The notes below the pieces were generated by a model. It worked only from the letters and a program-made list of their open reading frames with translations. It was not told the origin of the DNA and did no database searches. Both the position numbers and the translations under genes were made by a program. Of a DNA stretch of 64,000 bases, positions 1 through 10,970 are shown piece by piece (within the stretch, counting starts at the first letter, position 1; each line of letters begins with the position of its first letter). Location: NCBI RefSeq assembly GCF_900497805.2, contig NW_020954608.1, positions 15,484,709-15,548,708 of the forward strand. The letters run 5' to 3'. This DNA comes from Vombatus ursinus (taxonomy: Eukaryota; Chordata; Mammalia; Diprotodontia; Vombatidae).

Positions 1-304
1 AACTTATTTGCATACTCATCCACTATGCAAGGATATTCCCAGTGTAAGGAGGGCAGAAACTTACAGATATAAGCTCAGCATTCTTAGAAAAACATCGAAA
101 GACTTGCATGAAATAATGAAGAGTGAAATGAGCAGAACCAAGAGAATACTCTATACAGTAACAACAATATTGTTTCAAGAATGACTTTGAGTGAATAAGC
201 CATTTTGAATATTGTAAATACCCAAATTAACTATAAAGGACATATAAGTGAAGCAGAAGACATACAGTGCCCTAAAAACTAAAAACTTTTTAAAGAAACA
301 AATT

Positions 305-697
305 TTAATTAAGGGTCATTTTTCCAGCACCTTGTGAGGCCCCTCCTGAATTTGAGGGCATTGTAGAGTCTCTTTCCCTTATCTTGAAATATCATAAAAC
401 TTCCCCCCTATCCTGGGCCATAAAACTTCCTTGTCTCCCTCATCTTGAGTCATAAAATTTCCCATCTTCCTTATCCTGAGTCCCTATTCTGCCATCCATT
501 TTCCTTATCCGGTGTCATGACAACCCCTTCCCTTATCTTGTAAGATAAAACAGACCCCTGTCTCTCTGTAAGTTGCTAGTCCTCTTTCCAGATCTAGCCC
601 ACTGCTTTTGCATCAATAAAGCTCCCAATGGTTACAGAGAAGGTCTGAGTGAATTCTTTCACACCTGAATCAGCTCTCCCAACTCTAAACCTCAACA
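305..697 (+). mobile_element. Solo LTR fossil, probably class I endogenous retrovirus
   Basis: About 390 bp split the L1 3' end. The block has a polyadenylation signal (AATAAA at 616-621) after a pyrimidine-rich stretch, and ends in CA at 697. A run of six degenerate ~30-bp tandem units lies at 381-560, as in some LTR U3 regions. No internal viral region is present, so it is a solo LTR. The 5' edge and the target duplication are unclear; the start could be near 249 or 333. It is old but younger than the L1 it interrupts. Confidence 0.55.
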
Positions 698-756
698 TGA
701 GGAAAGATGTTATCTGCATCCAGAGAAAGAACTGATAAATAGAAGTATATAAAGAA

Positions 757-795
757 TAATTTTACATATATATATGTATATATATATATACACCT
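757..795. repeat. (TA)n microsatellite
   Basis: A short TA-rich run (tatatatatgtatatatata) inside the L1 3' end. Confidence 0.8.
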
Positions 796-1023
796 ATTTT
801 TGTCTAATGGTAGACCTCTCTAGGGTGGTGGTGGGGCGAGGGAAGAAAACAAGGAAAGAAGAAAAAAAGAAATGTGCAGGATAACTTTATTATACATTTA
901 AAAGGAATAGCAAGATGTACACATTAGATTTGCATTTTTATGTGCAATCTTATTTTTTGTTATGCTGTGTTATGGAAATGCTTATTTTATTCCATAAATT
1001 AAATATAAAATAAATAAAAAAGA

Positions 1024-2690
1024 AACTTGTAGATAAGTAGGAATGACTTGTAAACTCCTAGATAATTAGTGTAATTGGTATAATCCCAGAAAAGAAAAGG
1101 ATATCTAGCTTGATTGTATCTATGTTGGGAGGCAACTTGAATTTAGTGTGCTGTGTGTGACCCTACCAGAGAAAGAAGGCAGAGAGTTACCCACTTGACT
1201 CAGGGCACTGGGCTGTGCCACAGGGAAAAGTAGTATATAATTGTAAATAATAATCTATTTAAAAATAATCTCTTTCTGGGTGATCTGTTATATATGGAGC
1301 TCTCCTCTAATGTCAGAGTCTAAAAATGATAGCTTAGTTGATCTGAACCAAACTGTAACATGGTGCTAAAAAAAAAACCACCCTGACTGAAAAAAGTAAC
1401 TAGCCATAGGGGATGAAGTTGAATTCTTGGGAAGAGACCATGAGCCACTGTCACCTGTGAAATACAAGACTTAAAGATGACTCCACTAGCCAGCACAGGG
1501 CAGCATAACAGACTGCAATGAGAGATCTCTTGAATTGTAACCCTTAGAGATGAAGATGGAGATAGGGAGAGGGGCTTTTTACTCCTCTCTCCCCAATGGC
1601 AATATTTGGTCTGTTATCGTAAATCCTCAGCCCTTTCTTATCCTGTGTGGGATAATCTGACTTTCTACAACAGACAATGCTATGTCGTTTTGTCCATAGT
1701 ATGACTACATTAAGACTCATTTTTCAGGCAAGTTTCCCTCTCCATGCTAAAACTTCTTCAGCTTCATCGAATAATGAAGCTTCTGCTAATCCTCTGCAGT
1801 TTTCTGCCAGAGATTTCTTAAAAGGGGGCAAACCTTCTTTCCTCTAGCAGGGCCCTTGTCTTCCCTCCTCCTGTTCTGGAAAAAAAAATCAAACAAGCCC
1901 CTTTAAAAAATTAAACCATGAAACAAAATGTAACAGATTTTAACAGAAATTATAGTTTTTTTCCTTCTTCAAAGAAAGCTTAACCTTTTGCATTTGTGCT
2001 CCATAGTCATGAAATTAATTTCCTCTACATGTCTGAAAAGAGCAACTGTTTTAGTTATTTTTAATTGGAGAGGTAAGGTCTGTAGGTGTAGAAGAGATGC
2101 TTCTAAATGTGTTTTGCATTGTAAAATACTTCCAGACACAGGATGGGGGGATTGAGAGGAAGGGAGCGAGAGAAAATAATTTTTATAGCCTAAGAATGAA
2201 AATGTTTCCCATCTTTAGAAGGCAGTGGTGACAAGCACCATTTCTCATCTTTTTTTTTTTTTAAAAAAACATGAATTTCATTCCCATGGATGGAAGCAAT
2301 GCTGTTTGAGCAGTTGGCAATAGCTGGATAGCAAAATTTAAAAGTTGCCTTTACTAGGGTTTTTAGTCTGAGGAAAGTAAGTCAACTCTGTTTGAACAAC
2401 TTTTTAAGGAAAATCAATTTAAATGCTTGACTAGAATCGAATGAGATAACAAATGTTTTGCAAATCTTAGGGTGCTTCATAGGTACTAACTGGTAATAGT
2501 AGTAGTAGCAGTAGGAGTAATACTCTAGTTACTACTAGTAGCGATTGTCTTGTATATTCTAGGTTCTCAAGAAAAAAGATAGCAGAAAGGATTCCTAATA
2601 TACTGGGCTCCCAATTTTCCCTTTAATTAATTGCACAACAAAAAGATCCCTAGGGAAGAAATTCCCTGAACTTCAGGGGCTGTTGGGGGT
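1024..2690. other. MAGI2: Intron with no recognised repeat
   Basis: No gene, RNA or confident repeat is seen. It contains short A and T runs (1368, 1878, 2250) and a small purine/pyrimidine patch of AGT/AGC triplets near 2496-2535. Open frames are short and featureless. Confidence 0.5.
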
Positions 2691-2691
2691 A

Positions 2692-2693
<2 letters not shown>

Positions 2694-2741
<48 letters not shown>

Positions 2742-2781
2742 TTATTTATATATATTATTTGTATATATAAATTTATATATA

Positions 2782-2869
<88 letters not shown>
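2694..2869. repeat. Compound microsatellite (TA)n-(TG)n-(TA)n-(AG)n
   Basis: Pure TA runs at about 2696-2735 and 2791-2822 flank a short GT run, and pass directly into about 23 AG units (2823-2869). The tyrosine/isoleucine- and Glu/Arg-repeat open frame here is only the translation of the repeat. Confidence 0.95.
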
Positions 2870-2872
<3 letters not shown>

Positions 2873-3007
2873 GTTTTTTGGCTAGGTAATGGAGTTAAGT
2901 GACTTGCCCAAGGTCACATAGCTAGTAAGTGTCTGAGGCTGGATTTGAACTCAAGTCCTCCTGCATCCAAGGCCGGTGCTCTATCTACTGTGCCACCTAC
3001 ATGCCCC
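2870..3007 (-). mobile_element. WSINE1-type tRNA SINE, antisense
   Basis: Antisense copy reading 'aagtgacttgcccaaggtc', 'gatttgaactcaagtcctcc' and ending 'tgccacctacatgcccc'. It abuts the AG microsatellite. Confidence 0.85.
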
Positions 3008-3111
3008 ACTATTTACGTTGATTGAGAGGGAAAGAAGTGACTGGCAGGACCTGCCTCCAGCTTGTTAACTGAATTTACTTATTCTATAGCTGCTTTCTTC
3101 ATTTTCCCTGT

Positions 3112-3358
3112 TGGTTGTTCAGTTGTTTCAGTTATGCCCAACTCTTTGTGACCTAATTTGGGATTTTCTCAGCAAAGATGCTGGAACAGTTTGCCATTTC
3201 CTTTTCCAGCTCATTTTATAGTTAAGGAAACTGAGGCAAACAGGATTAATTGACTTGCCCAGAGTCACAGAGATAATAAGTGTCTGAGGCTGGATTTGAA
3301 CTCAGGTCTTCCTGAACCCAGGTCTATCACTCTAGCCGCTGTGCCACCTAGCTGCTCT
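3112..3358 (-). mobile_element. MAR1-type CORE-SINE, antisense
   Basis: Full-length-looking antisense copy, from 'ttgttcagttgtttcagtta' through 'ggaaactgaggcaaacag' to 'gtgccacctagctgctct'. This is the long form that ends in the 'gactgaacaacaa' tail when read in sense. Confidence 0.88.
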
Positions 3359-3384
3359 CACTTTCTTTAACATAGATATAAATA

Positions 3385-3545
3385 CAGTCTCTGCATTGGA
3401 AGGGACTTTAAAGAATCATCAAGGCCAATTTCTTCCTTTTTTTTTTTCTGGTGAGGAGATTGAGGCTCAGAGAGTAATTTGTCCAATATTATACACCTCA
3501 TCTTGAGGCTAATCAGTGGACAGAGACATAACTCAATAGACTTCA
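3385..3545 (+). mobile_element. MIR3-like SINE fragment
   Basis: Has 'ggaagggactttaaagaatc', 'gaggagattgaggctcagag' and a degenerate remainder. This matches the marsupial SINE family that begins 'agagctggaagggacc', also seen near 47060 and 50500. Confidence 0.55.
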
Positions 3546-3639
3546 TTAGCTGTTCTTCAGATAAACTCTAACTAACTGCTAGGGTTGATTTAGAAAATGG
3601 GAGAAATATTCCAAGTATATAGAAGAGCTAATGTCCTGT

Positions 3640-5210
3640 TTTTTTTTTAACGGAACATTCTGTTAAATATAAACTCATTAGTTTGCCTTTGATTCCTGGA
3701 AAGACCATGGACATGTTATCAAATACATGGTTTATAAGCCAGAATGCCTTCTTCAAGAGCAGACCCCATAAAACTAATCTCTCTTCCTTTTTTGACCAAG
3801 AAACTAGGCTATTACTGCTATTACCGCCAATAGCTAGCATTTAGATAATCCTATAAGTTTTGCAAAGGGCTTACATATGTTACCTTATTTAACTAGTAGG
3901 TCAGGAGGATGCTAGATTTCAGCAAAGTATTTCATTCATTCATGAGAAACAATATAGCTGAAACAGGGGTCAGAAAGATCCAAGTTTGAATATTGCTTCA
4001 GACACTTAGTATGTGCTAAGGATGCCAAGTTACTTAACTTTCCTAATTTGCACTTTCCTCATTTGTCAAATGGTGACAAAACTAATCCATTCATTCATTC
4101 AATAAGCTTTTAGTATGTATTTATTATGTTCAAGTACTTCAAGCATGTTTAGGCTATAAAAATCAAAATAGTCCCTGTTCTTCATTCCACTGGAAAAGCT
4201 TAAATTCCAAATGTGATAGTTTCTCATACAATTCTTATGGTCAAGTTGGAGAAATATGGCTATGCGATGCTATGTTTAGGCAGAGTCTGTGCTAGGTGAA
4301 TGACAGAATCTGAAATATAGCCACTACCTGTTTAATATTAACTTGGTCTCTGGTGCGCCTTTTGCCATATAAATTTTTTTATCAATGCCTTAGATAAAAA
4401 CAAACAGATAGCAAGATTAGAAAAATTTAAGGATGACACAAAACTAAAAGGTATAATTATTATTTTGGGCACAGAGTCAGGATCAGAAAGGATCATTTTA
4501 CAAGCTAGAAAAAATAAGCTACATAATATAAATAAAATAAATATAAATAAAAAATAAGTTACATAATAGAATAATGTGAAATTTAATTAGGATACAAGTA
4601 CAATACTATAGAAGGGTTTTAGATTATCAGCTTTGCAGATTAAAATTAGAGAAGGCAGAGGTAGGTAAACAACATCTGGGTATTTTAGCAGGCTGAAAGT
4701 TCAAAATGAAGCAATATTGATACGGAGTGGGACCATAATGCATTAAGAGAGGCAGGCTGTTCCAGACAAGGGAGAAGACAGTTCTTTTCAGTCTACATCT
4801 GGAATACTGGGTTTAGTCCTCAGTCCCACATTGTAGGAGTAATGTTAACAAATTGGCGTCTCTCTAGATGAGGAAAATCAGGATGGTGGGAAGAGTGAAG
4901 ACCATACCATAGAAGCATCCGTTGAAGGAATTGGGGATATTCAGACTGAAGAAGAGAAATACACATGGGAGCGGAGGAGATTGGGAGAGAAACCTTAAAG
5001 CTGTCTTCAAGAATTTGAAGGGCTTTTGAGTAGAAAAGACTTGCTTTGGTTGATCCCATATGGTGAAATGGAGAACAGTGGGTAGAAAGTGAGAAAAAGT
5101 AGATTTCCAAAAGTGGAATGAGCTGCCTTAGGAAGTAGTAGGATTTCCTTTACTGGAGATGTTAAGTAGAAGCTAGATGATGGATCGTTTGGATACTGTT
5201 GATTTAATCT
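3640..5210 (+). mobile_element. CR1/L3 LINE reverse-transcriptase fossil with nested insertions
   Basis: Sense pieces align in order with the L3 reverse-transcriptase region: 'cttcttcaagagcagacc' near 3749, 'tagatttcagcaaagtattt' near 3913, 'ttatcaatgccttagataaa' near 4379, 'aggatgacacaaaact' near 4431, and the 'gtcttcaagaatttgaaggg' end near 5003. Frames are destroyed. The element is interrupted between about 3803 and 4205 by SINE and L2 pieces. Confidence 0.7.
3803..4205 (+). mobile_element. SINE and L2 pieces nested in L3
   Basis: Three inserts break the L3: an 'aatagctagcatttagataa' MIR-like head (about 3825-3890); a MIR in sense (about 3945-4085) with 'cttcagacacttag' and 'cctcatttgtcaaatgg'; and a short L2 end read antisense (about 4088-4205) with 'attcaataagcttttagtat'. 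Confidence 0.55.
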
Positions 5211-5249
5211 ATTTTTATTATGATTTTTGAATTTTTTTTTAATTTTTAG

Positions 5250-5365
5250 GAGTCTAGACCTGTGATTTTATTGGCATAGGGATCTCCTAATAAGGAAACT
5301 CCTTCCAACATGGATTTCTACTCTTGGACAATTTTTTAGCCTTAGAGAGTTGTCATGATTTTAGT
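5250..5365 (+). mobile_element. Marsupial MIR-like SINE head fragment
   Basis: 'gtctagacctgtgattttat' followed by 'agggatctcctaataaggaa' and 'cttagagagttgt'. The same head appears near 40405, 43830 and 63005. Confidence 0.5.
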
Positions 5366-5414
5366 GTGGATTGAATCATCCTTTTCTTTCTTGTTTTTCT
5401 TTTTTTGTTGCTGT

Positions 5415-5550
5415 TTTTTGCTAGGCAATGGGCTTAAGTGACTTGCCCAGGGTCACACAGCTAGTGTCAAGTGTCTGAGGCCAGATTTGAACTCAGGTCC
5501 TCCTGACTCTAGGGTTGGTGCTCTATCCACTGCGCCCCCCAGCTGCCCCT
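5415..5550 (-). mobile_element. WSINE1-type SINE, antisense
   Basis: Antisense copy with 'aagtgacttgcccagggtca', 'gaactcaggtcctcctgact' and 'ctgcgccccccagctgcccc', preceded by a T-rich antisense tail. Confidence 0.87.
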
Positions 5551-5731
5551 ATTGTTGGGACACTGTAAAGGGATTCCTGCTTAGATCTGGGTTGAACTAG
5601 ATGACTATCTGAGTTTTTTTTTTTTGCAACTTTGAAATTCTGTGATTATGTAATTATTTAGAATTCTGGTAACCAGTTAATTTATGGTGATATCATATAT
5701 GAAATCATAGAATATATTTATAAACTTACGT

Positions 5732-6313
5732 CAGAGGTTCCGAAACTTATTTGGCTTACCACCCCTTTTTCAAAAAACAAAATTTCTTATCAATCCTCTG
5801 GAAATCTAGTTTATTTAACACTTTAACAGTGTTTTTTCAAATCTTCATCATTTCAAAAAATAAAATATTTTTTAAAAATGACATCATAAATTTAATAATT
5901 TATTGTACATTTGTGGGTTTTTCCTGCATTGAAATTTTTATGATGCAATATTGCATCATGTAACTATAGTATTGTATTATAAACAAGTCATTACATGCAC
6001 ATATTCCTGCTGATGCATACTGGACTTCTGGACAACACTGACACACTTGGCTGCCAACACTTGCTTGTTAAGACTTGTCGGCAGACTTGACCACTGGAAA
6101 ATAATGTAATCACTGCTACTTTAACTCTGTTACACAACAGATGAAACATGTAGGAACAATTTTTCAAAATTTTCTTCTCTTCTTTCCTTATACTTCCACC
6201 ACTCCTTTATTTTTATTCAATGCCCCCTAGGGCATTGCACCTGAGACTACTACCACCCCCTGGTTCATTCCAGCAACCACCCAGCTCAGGATTGCCCACT
6301 TTGGAAACCTATG
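5732..6313. mobile_element. hAT-type DNA transposon remnant, non-autonomous
   Basis: A 582-bp element. The left end begins CAGAGGTTCCGAAACT; the right end, reverse-complemented, begins CATAGGTTTCCAAAGT, so these are diverged terminal inverted repeats. It is flanked by an 8-bp near-duplication, ACTTACGT (5724-5731) and ACTTAGGT (6314-6321), the size made by hAT transposases. There is no transposase frame. Internal 'gccccctagggcattgcacc' and 'taccaccccctgg' motifs are typical of vertebrate hAT MITEs. Confidence 0.8.
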
Positions 6314-6321
6314 ACTTAGGT

Positions 6322-6643
6322 GATTAATTAATTCACAGAGAATTTCTCTGCATGCGATAGGAACTAAATAAATTTTAAATTAATGACAAATAAATTTGTC
6401 TAGAGTTAGAAAATCTGTGCTCTAAACACATTTCATAAAGGTAAATGGACTTCCTTATTTTCATTCTTGACTCTAGCTATTTTCTACTTTAGCCAGAGTC
6501 AAGACTGAAAATAAGCTCAATAGCTAATCATCTATTATTTCACTGTTGTTATTGAGTTAAATACTGAGATAAATAGTGAATAACAGTACTCGTTATCATA
6601 TCATAGTACTTCCTCAAGAATACAGGGTAAAACACATTAGTTT
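6322..6643. other. MAGI2: Intron with no recognised repeat
   Basis: Unique-looking AT-rich sequence between the two hAT elements. A pair of partly complementary segments occurs near 6452-6520 ('cttattttcattcttgact' and 'agtcaagactgaaaataag'), making a weak hairpin. Confidence 0.5.
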
Positions 6644-6651
6644 ATATAGAA

Positions 6652-6845
6652 CAAGGGTTCTTCACCTTAGATCCAAGAATTATTTTGTTTTTTAAACATT
6701 TTATACCTGCATTTCAACATAATCAATTTCCTTTGTGATCCTATCTACTTTAGTTTCTGCTTTTAAAAACATCATTCTGAGGAGCCTGTAGACTTCACCA
6801 GACTGCCAGTGGAGTCCACTACACAGAAATGGTTAAGAACCCCTG
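6652..6845. mobile_element. hAT MITE of about 194 bp
   Basis: Ends CAAGGGTTCTTCACC and (reverse complement) CAGGGGTTCTTAACC form inverted repeats. The flanks are an 8-bp near-duplication, ATATAGAA (6644-6651) and ATCTAGAA (6846-6853). A similar element in the opposite orientation is at 15380-15576. Confidence 0.8.
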
Positions 6846-6853
6846 ATCTAGAA

Positions 6854-7305
6854 TGTATATTCTCTTCAGTGAATTAATTATGGCTTTTCAAAGAAGTGAT
6901 TAACATATGGAGGATCAAATTTTAATTTTCATAAGAACAGAGGAAACTGGGGATCACAAAGCAAAAGAGTCATCTTTGACTTATCTCTCTAGTTGAATGG
7001 CGAATCTCAGAAGCAGAGGCAACATGGATTTCACTGGCACCTTATCAGGCATTTAAGTGTAAAATAACCTTGTAATTCAGATTGTTTTTTTTTCCATTTA
7101 AAAATAAGGTGCTAAAAGAATTGTTGATATTTTATCAAAGAATTAATTATAATGAAATATTTCCAATATGTCTACATAAACATGCAGGGTGATAATCCTT
7201 TGGTGTTGGTTTTCTTAATAAGGGAGCTCTGCTTGTTTTGACTTTCAAAAAACATGAGAATTAGAAACATATGTTAATGGCCATGGAAGCTCCTATTTCC
7301 CTCAA
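6854..7305. other. MAGI2: Intron with no recognised repeat
   Basis: No family recognised. Sequence is AT-rich with short homopolymers. Confidence 0.5.
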
Positions 7306-7309
7306 GCTA

Positions 7310-8045
7310 TCAACAGTCATTTAAAAAATCACGCAAAACACTAATAATAAGAAAAATACAAATTAAAATAAATCTGATGTCCAATGCTACACCTGTTATA
7401 TTGGCAAAGATGACAAAAGATAAAAATAATAATTGTTGGAGTAGCTTTGGGAAGATTGGCATACTAATGCAGTACTGATAGAGATCTAAATCAGTCTAAC
7501 CATTCTGGAAAACAATTGGGTGCTATATCCATGAAGTCACTAAGCTGCACATACCCTTTGATACAAAGACACCACTACCAGAAGTGTGTCCCCAAAGAGG
7601 TCAATGACAGAGGGAAAGGAGCCTCCAGTTACCAAAAAATACTCACAGCAACAATTTTTATTGTGACAAAGTATGGAAAACAAAGTAGATGCTTGTCAAT
7701 TGGGGAATTGCTGAACAAACCAGGGAATATGCATGTGATCTAATATCATTGGGTTATTAGAAATGACAAATATGAAAGATCCAGAGAAACTTGAGAACAC
7801 TTGTATGAACCAATGCAGAGTGAAATGAATAGGACCAGGAAAACAATTCATGCAATTAACATATTAGGAAAACAACTCTGAAAGTCTTCTGAACTCTAAT
7901 AAATACATTGACCAATTATGACTTAAGAACAATGACAAAGCATGCTATATGCCTCTTCCTGGCAGAGAAGTGGTGGAGCAGAGATATAGAATGGGATCAA
8001 TGTTTTCAGACATGGCCAATAGGTTGATTTATTTTGCACGACTAG
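7310..8045 (+). mobile_element. L1 ORF2 3' end fragment
   Basis: Sense fragment matching the end of L1 ORF2 and early 3' UTR: 'aatacaaattaaaataaatc' near 7355, 'tctaaccattctggaaaaca' near 7495, 'gtcaattggggaattgctga' near 7695, and 'cagagtgaaatgaataggac' near 7816. A 75-residue open frame at 7516-7743 is a remnant of the ORF2 C-terminus. Heavily diverged. Confidence 0.72.
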
Positions 8046-8056
8046 AATTATTTTCA

Positions 8057-8310
8057 GCAGCTAAGTTGTGCAGTGGATAGAGTGCCAGGCCCAGAGTCAG
8101 GAAGACTCAACTTCTTGAGTTCAAAGCTGTCCTCAGACACTTACTAGCCATGTGACCTTAGGCAAGTCATGTAACCCTGTTTGCCTCAGTTTCTTCATCT
8201 GTAAAATGAGCTGAAGAAGAAATGGCAAACCACTCTTGTATTTGCCAAGAAAACCCCAAATGGGGGTTACAAAGAATCTGACATGACTAAAAAAGTGACT
8301 GAACAACTGA
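8057..8310 (+). mobile_element. MAR1-type CORE-SINE with target duplication
   Basis: Full-length sense copy from 'cagctaagttgtgcagtgga' to 'gactgaacaactga'. The flanks AGAATTATTTTCA (8044-8056) and AGAATTTTTTTCA (8311-8323) are a 13-bp target duplication with one difference. Confidence 0.9.
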
Positions 8311-8329
8311 AGAATTTTTTTCATAAGGA

Positions 8330-8600
8330 GAGGTTTTATTGCTCCCAATTAAAGGATTAATTGGATTAATGGCTGGTGATAGAAAACCCAAATAAAGAGG
8401 AAGGAGCACCAATTAAACATTAAAAAATTACAAAGAACAAAACAAAACTCTGGAAGGGATCACAAACAGGGAGATTTTGTTAATACTTTGTTAAATTTAA
8501 CATACACTTAAAACAAATTAATAGAAGCATATGGTTTTCTACACAGTCCTCTATTTTGTTCCTCTCGGATCAATACACATTTGTTTTAATAAGTCCATAA
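8330..8600. other. MAGI2: Intron, A-rich, no recognised repeat
   Basis: A-rich intron sequence between two SINEs; no family recognised. Confidence 0.4.
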
Positions 8601-8611
8601 AAAGAAACTTA

Positions 8612-8800
8612 AAAAGACAGCATTGCACAGTGGATTTGTAGTTGGAGGACCTGGGTTCTAAATATGTGACTTTGGGCAAGTCATTTCCTCTCTGGGATTC
8701 AATTACCTCATCTAAAAAATGAGAGGCTAGGACTGAATGGCTCCTAAGGTACCATCCAACTCTAAATCTATGGTTCAGTGATCCTCTCATTTCATTTTTT
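8612..8800 (+). mobile_element. MIR3-like SINE, sense
   Basis: Contains 'gcattgcacagtggatttgt', 'gactttgggcaagtcatttc', 'aaaatgagaggctaggactg' and 'ccatccaactctaaatctat'. Confidence 0.75.
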
Positions 8801-9467
8801 ACATGCTTTTTCTATGAGTTGGAATCTACACGGAGCATATGTATGGGACATGGTCCAACGTCATTAAAAAGTGGCCTAGCATTTTAACTTAAGTGCATGA
8901 TTCTTGCTTCTAATTTTAAAATATAGATTCCTGTACTGGGCAGTAAGTGCTAAACTGTGTAACAAAGATGTTCTGGGTCCCTTTGGTGAGAGTGGCAGCA
9001 GGGTGGGGAGTGGCACTGGAACAAGCCATGAAGTGTGAAGGAAGTCAAAGTCCTATGTATAGAAGAACTCAACAGAGAATTAGCTCTGGTAATCAAGAGT
9101 TTAACTGGAGAAGAAAGAAATCTGGGATCCCAGGGGAGCAATCTGCTTAGCAGAAATGCTACTATTAGTAGTAGCATGAGGACTCCATGAGGAGAAAAAA
9201 GAGACTAAGGTCCCATAGTACAAGAAACATGAATTGTCTTGGACGCATGTGTTCCTTACATACGTACCATTGTATTGAAATCCCATAGATTTGGGCAGTG
9301 ATATTTTGTGGTTATTGTCTTTATAATGCCATCTTAATAAAAGCTTTTGTTTTCAGTTAATTGTGTTTATTGGCTGACAGATAAGTGGAAGCTCACCAGT
9401 GGGGGTTTATGAACTATAGTTTCAGAACTTGAGGCAAATTTAACCTGCAAACATGTGAGTGCATGTT
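8801..9467. other. MAGI2: Intron, origin unclear (weak LTR-like end)
   Basis: No clear repeat. An AATAAAA at about 9336 followed by a T-rich stretch and 'ggctgaca' resembles an LTR end, but there is no matching start or target duplication, so no element is called. Confidence 0.35.
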
Positions 9468-9745
9468 TTTTTATTTTAAAATTTATGTTTAATATATATA
9501 ATTTAATATATATTTAATATATAATATATTTTAATATATTTAAAATATATAATATATGTTTTATATATTTAATATACAATTTAATATTTAATATATAAAT
9601 ATATAAAAATATATAAATAAAATTTATGAATATATAATATAAAATAATATACAATATAATTATATATATAATATAAATATATAATACAAAAATAATATAT
9701 AAACAAATTTATTTTCTATTTATTTGAAAGTTTATATTTGTATTT
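9468..9745. repeat. AT-rich low-complexity tract
   Basis: Roughly 270 bp of nearly pure A/T built from 'tttaatatataa'-like words with many partly palindromic segments. Confidence 0.9.
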
Positions 9746-10200
9746 ATTGTTGGGATCAATTAGCTAGAGTGAAGTAGAAATGGATTTTTAATCCCACTGG
9801 AGCCTACCAAACCTTCTTTAGTTAGTAGATACTTTTCAATTCTACCATGTAAAAATAACTCAAGAGCAAGACTCTGGCTATATATAATCAGGAAAGATGT
9901 CAGAGTACATTTTCAAGATGCTGTATTGTTAAGAGCCATGTCTTAAATAAATTCCTGCTTAGGAACCTCTATCAAAATATTCTTTTAGAATATATTCTTT
10001 TAGAAAATGGTGAAGTTCTTCTGTATGACTGACTTTCCAGCTAGAAGCTGATGGGTACATGACTGCTGGTGTACAATTCTTACATGAAATATAGGATAGT
10101 CTGTGATACAAGCAATAATAACAATCACAAATTAAGTTTGCTAAATTAACACATTAGATTTACAAGCAATGTGATATTATAGATGTGAAATTTCTAGTAA
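9746..10200. other. MAGI2: Intron with no recognised repeat
   Basis: No family recognised. One short local duplication occurs at about 9976-10000 ('atattcttttagaa' twice). Confidence 0.5.
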
Positions 10201-10204
10201 CCAC

Positions 10205-10378
10205 TATAAGACTTTCATAGAACCACAGATTCTCAGAGATGAAAGGGACCAAATTCAATTCTACTTATAGCTCTAATCTCTCCTACAACATTCCTAACAA
10301 CTAATTATTCAGTCTCTGCTTGAAGAGACTTTTAGTGATGGTGAACTCACCATCTCTTCAGGAAGTCCTCTAGACAGC
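10205..10378 (+). mobile_element. Old SINE/LINE-derived fragment split by MAR1
   Basis: 'gattctcagagatgaaaggg' and 'ttcagtctctgcttgaagag' match a common marsupial old repeat. It continues after the inserted MAR1 at about 10641. Confidence 0.45.
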
Positions 10379-10640
10379 TTTGTTGTTTTTCACTTGTTTT
10401 CCAGTTGTATCTGACTTCTATAGTCCCATATGGGGCTTTCTTGGCAAAGATCCTGGAGTGATTTGCCATTTATTTCTCCAGCTCATTTTATAGATATGGA
10501 AACTGAGGCAAATAGGGTTGAGTGACTTGCCCAGGATCACCCAGCTAGTAAGTGTCTGAGGCCAGATTTGAACTCAGAAAGATGAGTCTTCCTGACTCCA
10601 AACCTGGTACTCAATGCATGATGGCGCCACCTAGCTGTTC
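10379..10640 (-). mobile_element. MAR1-type CORE-SINE, antisense, with target duplication
   Basis: Full antisense copy from the 'ttgttgtttttcacttgttt' tail to 'ggcgccacctagctgttc'. The flanks CCTCTAGACAGC (10367-10378) and CCTCTAGGCAGC (10641-10652) are a 12-bp duplication with one difference. Confidence 0.9.
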
Positions 10641-10970
10641 CCTCTAGGCAGCATTCATTGCTAAAAAAGGAACAAAGTATGTTTCATAGAAACCTCCAAC
10701 CATTTGCACCAATTCTCTTTACGTCAAAATAAGCCATAACATTCAATGTCAGACCAGCAGCCCCTTAGTGAAAGCTTCTCTTGTGTCTCCTTTTCTTAAA
10801 GGAGAAAACTCATGGTGGAAAAAATAGCAAGTTTATAATTAGGAGACCTTAGTCTGATTGAAGACTATGTTACTTACTAGTTTGTGACTTTGAGCAAATT
10901 ATGTAATCTTTCCAAGTCTCACTTTCCCCATGTGTAGTATAGAGGAAATAATACTCATAATACTTTTAAC

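Larger units (their letters stand above)
1..1023 (+). mobile_element. L1 3' end, interrupted by an LTR fossil
   Basis: Bases 1 to about 300 and about 698 to 1023 match the tail of marsupial L1: 'gagtgaaatgagcagaacca' near 121, then 'tccagagaaagaactgat' near 719, ending in an A-rich tail (aaaataaataaaaaag) near 1004-1023. The two parts are separated by the LTR-like insertion at about 305-697. The copy is diverged and only its 3' end remains. Confidence 0.7.

Noticed and set aside
5751-5963. 70-codon open frame inside the hAT element
   Set aside because: AT-rich non-coding MITE interior with no transposase similarity.
8940-9450. Possible LTR with AATAAA near 9336
   Set aside because: No matching 5' end, terminal dinucleotides or target duplication could be found.
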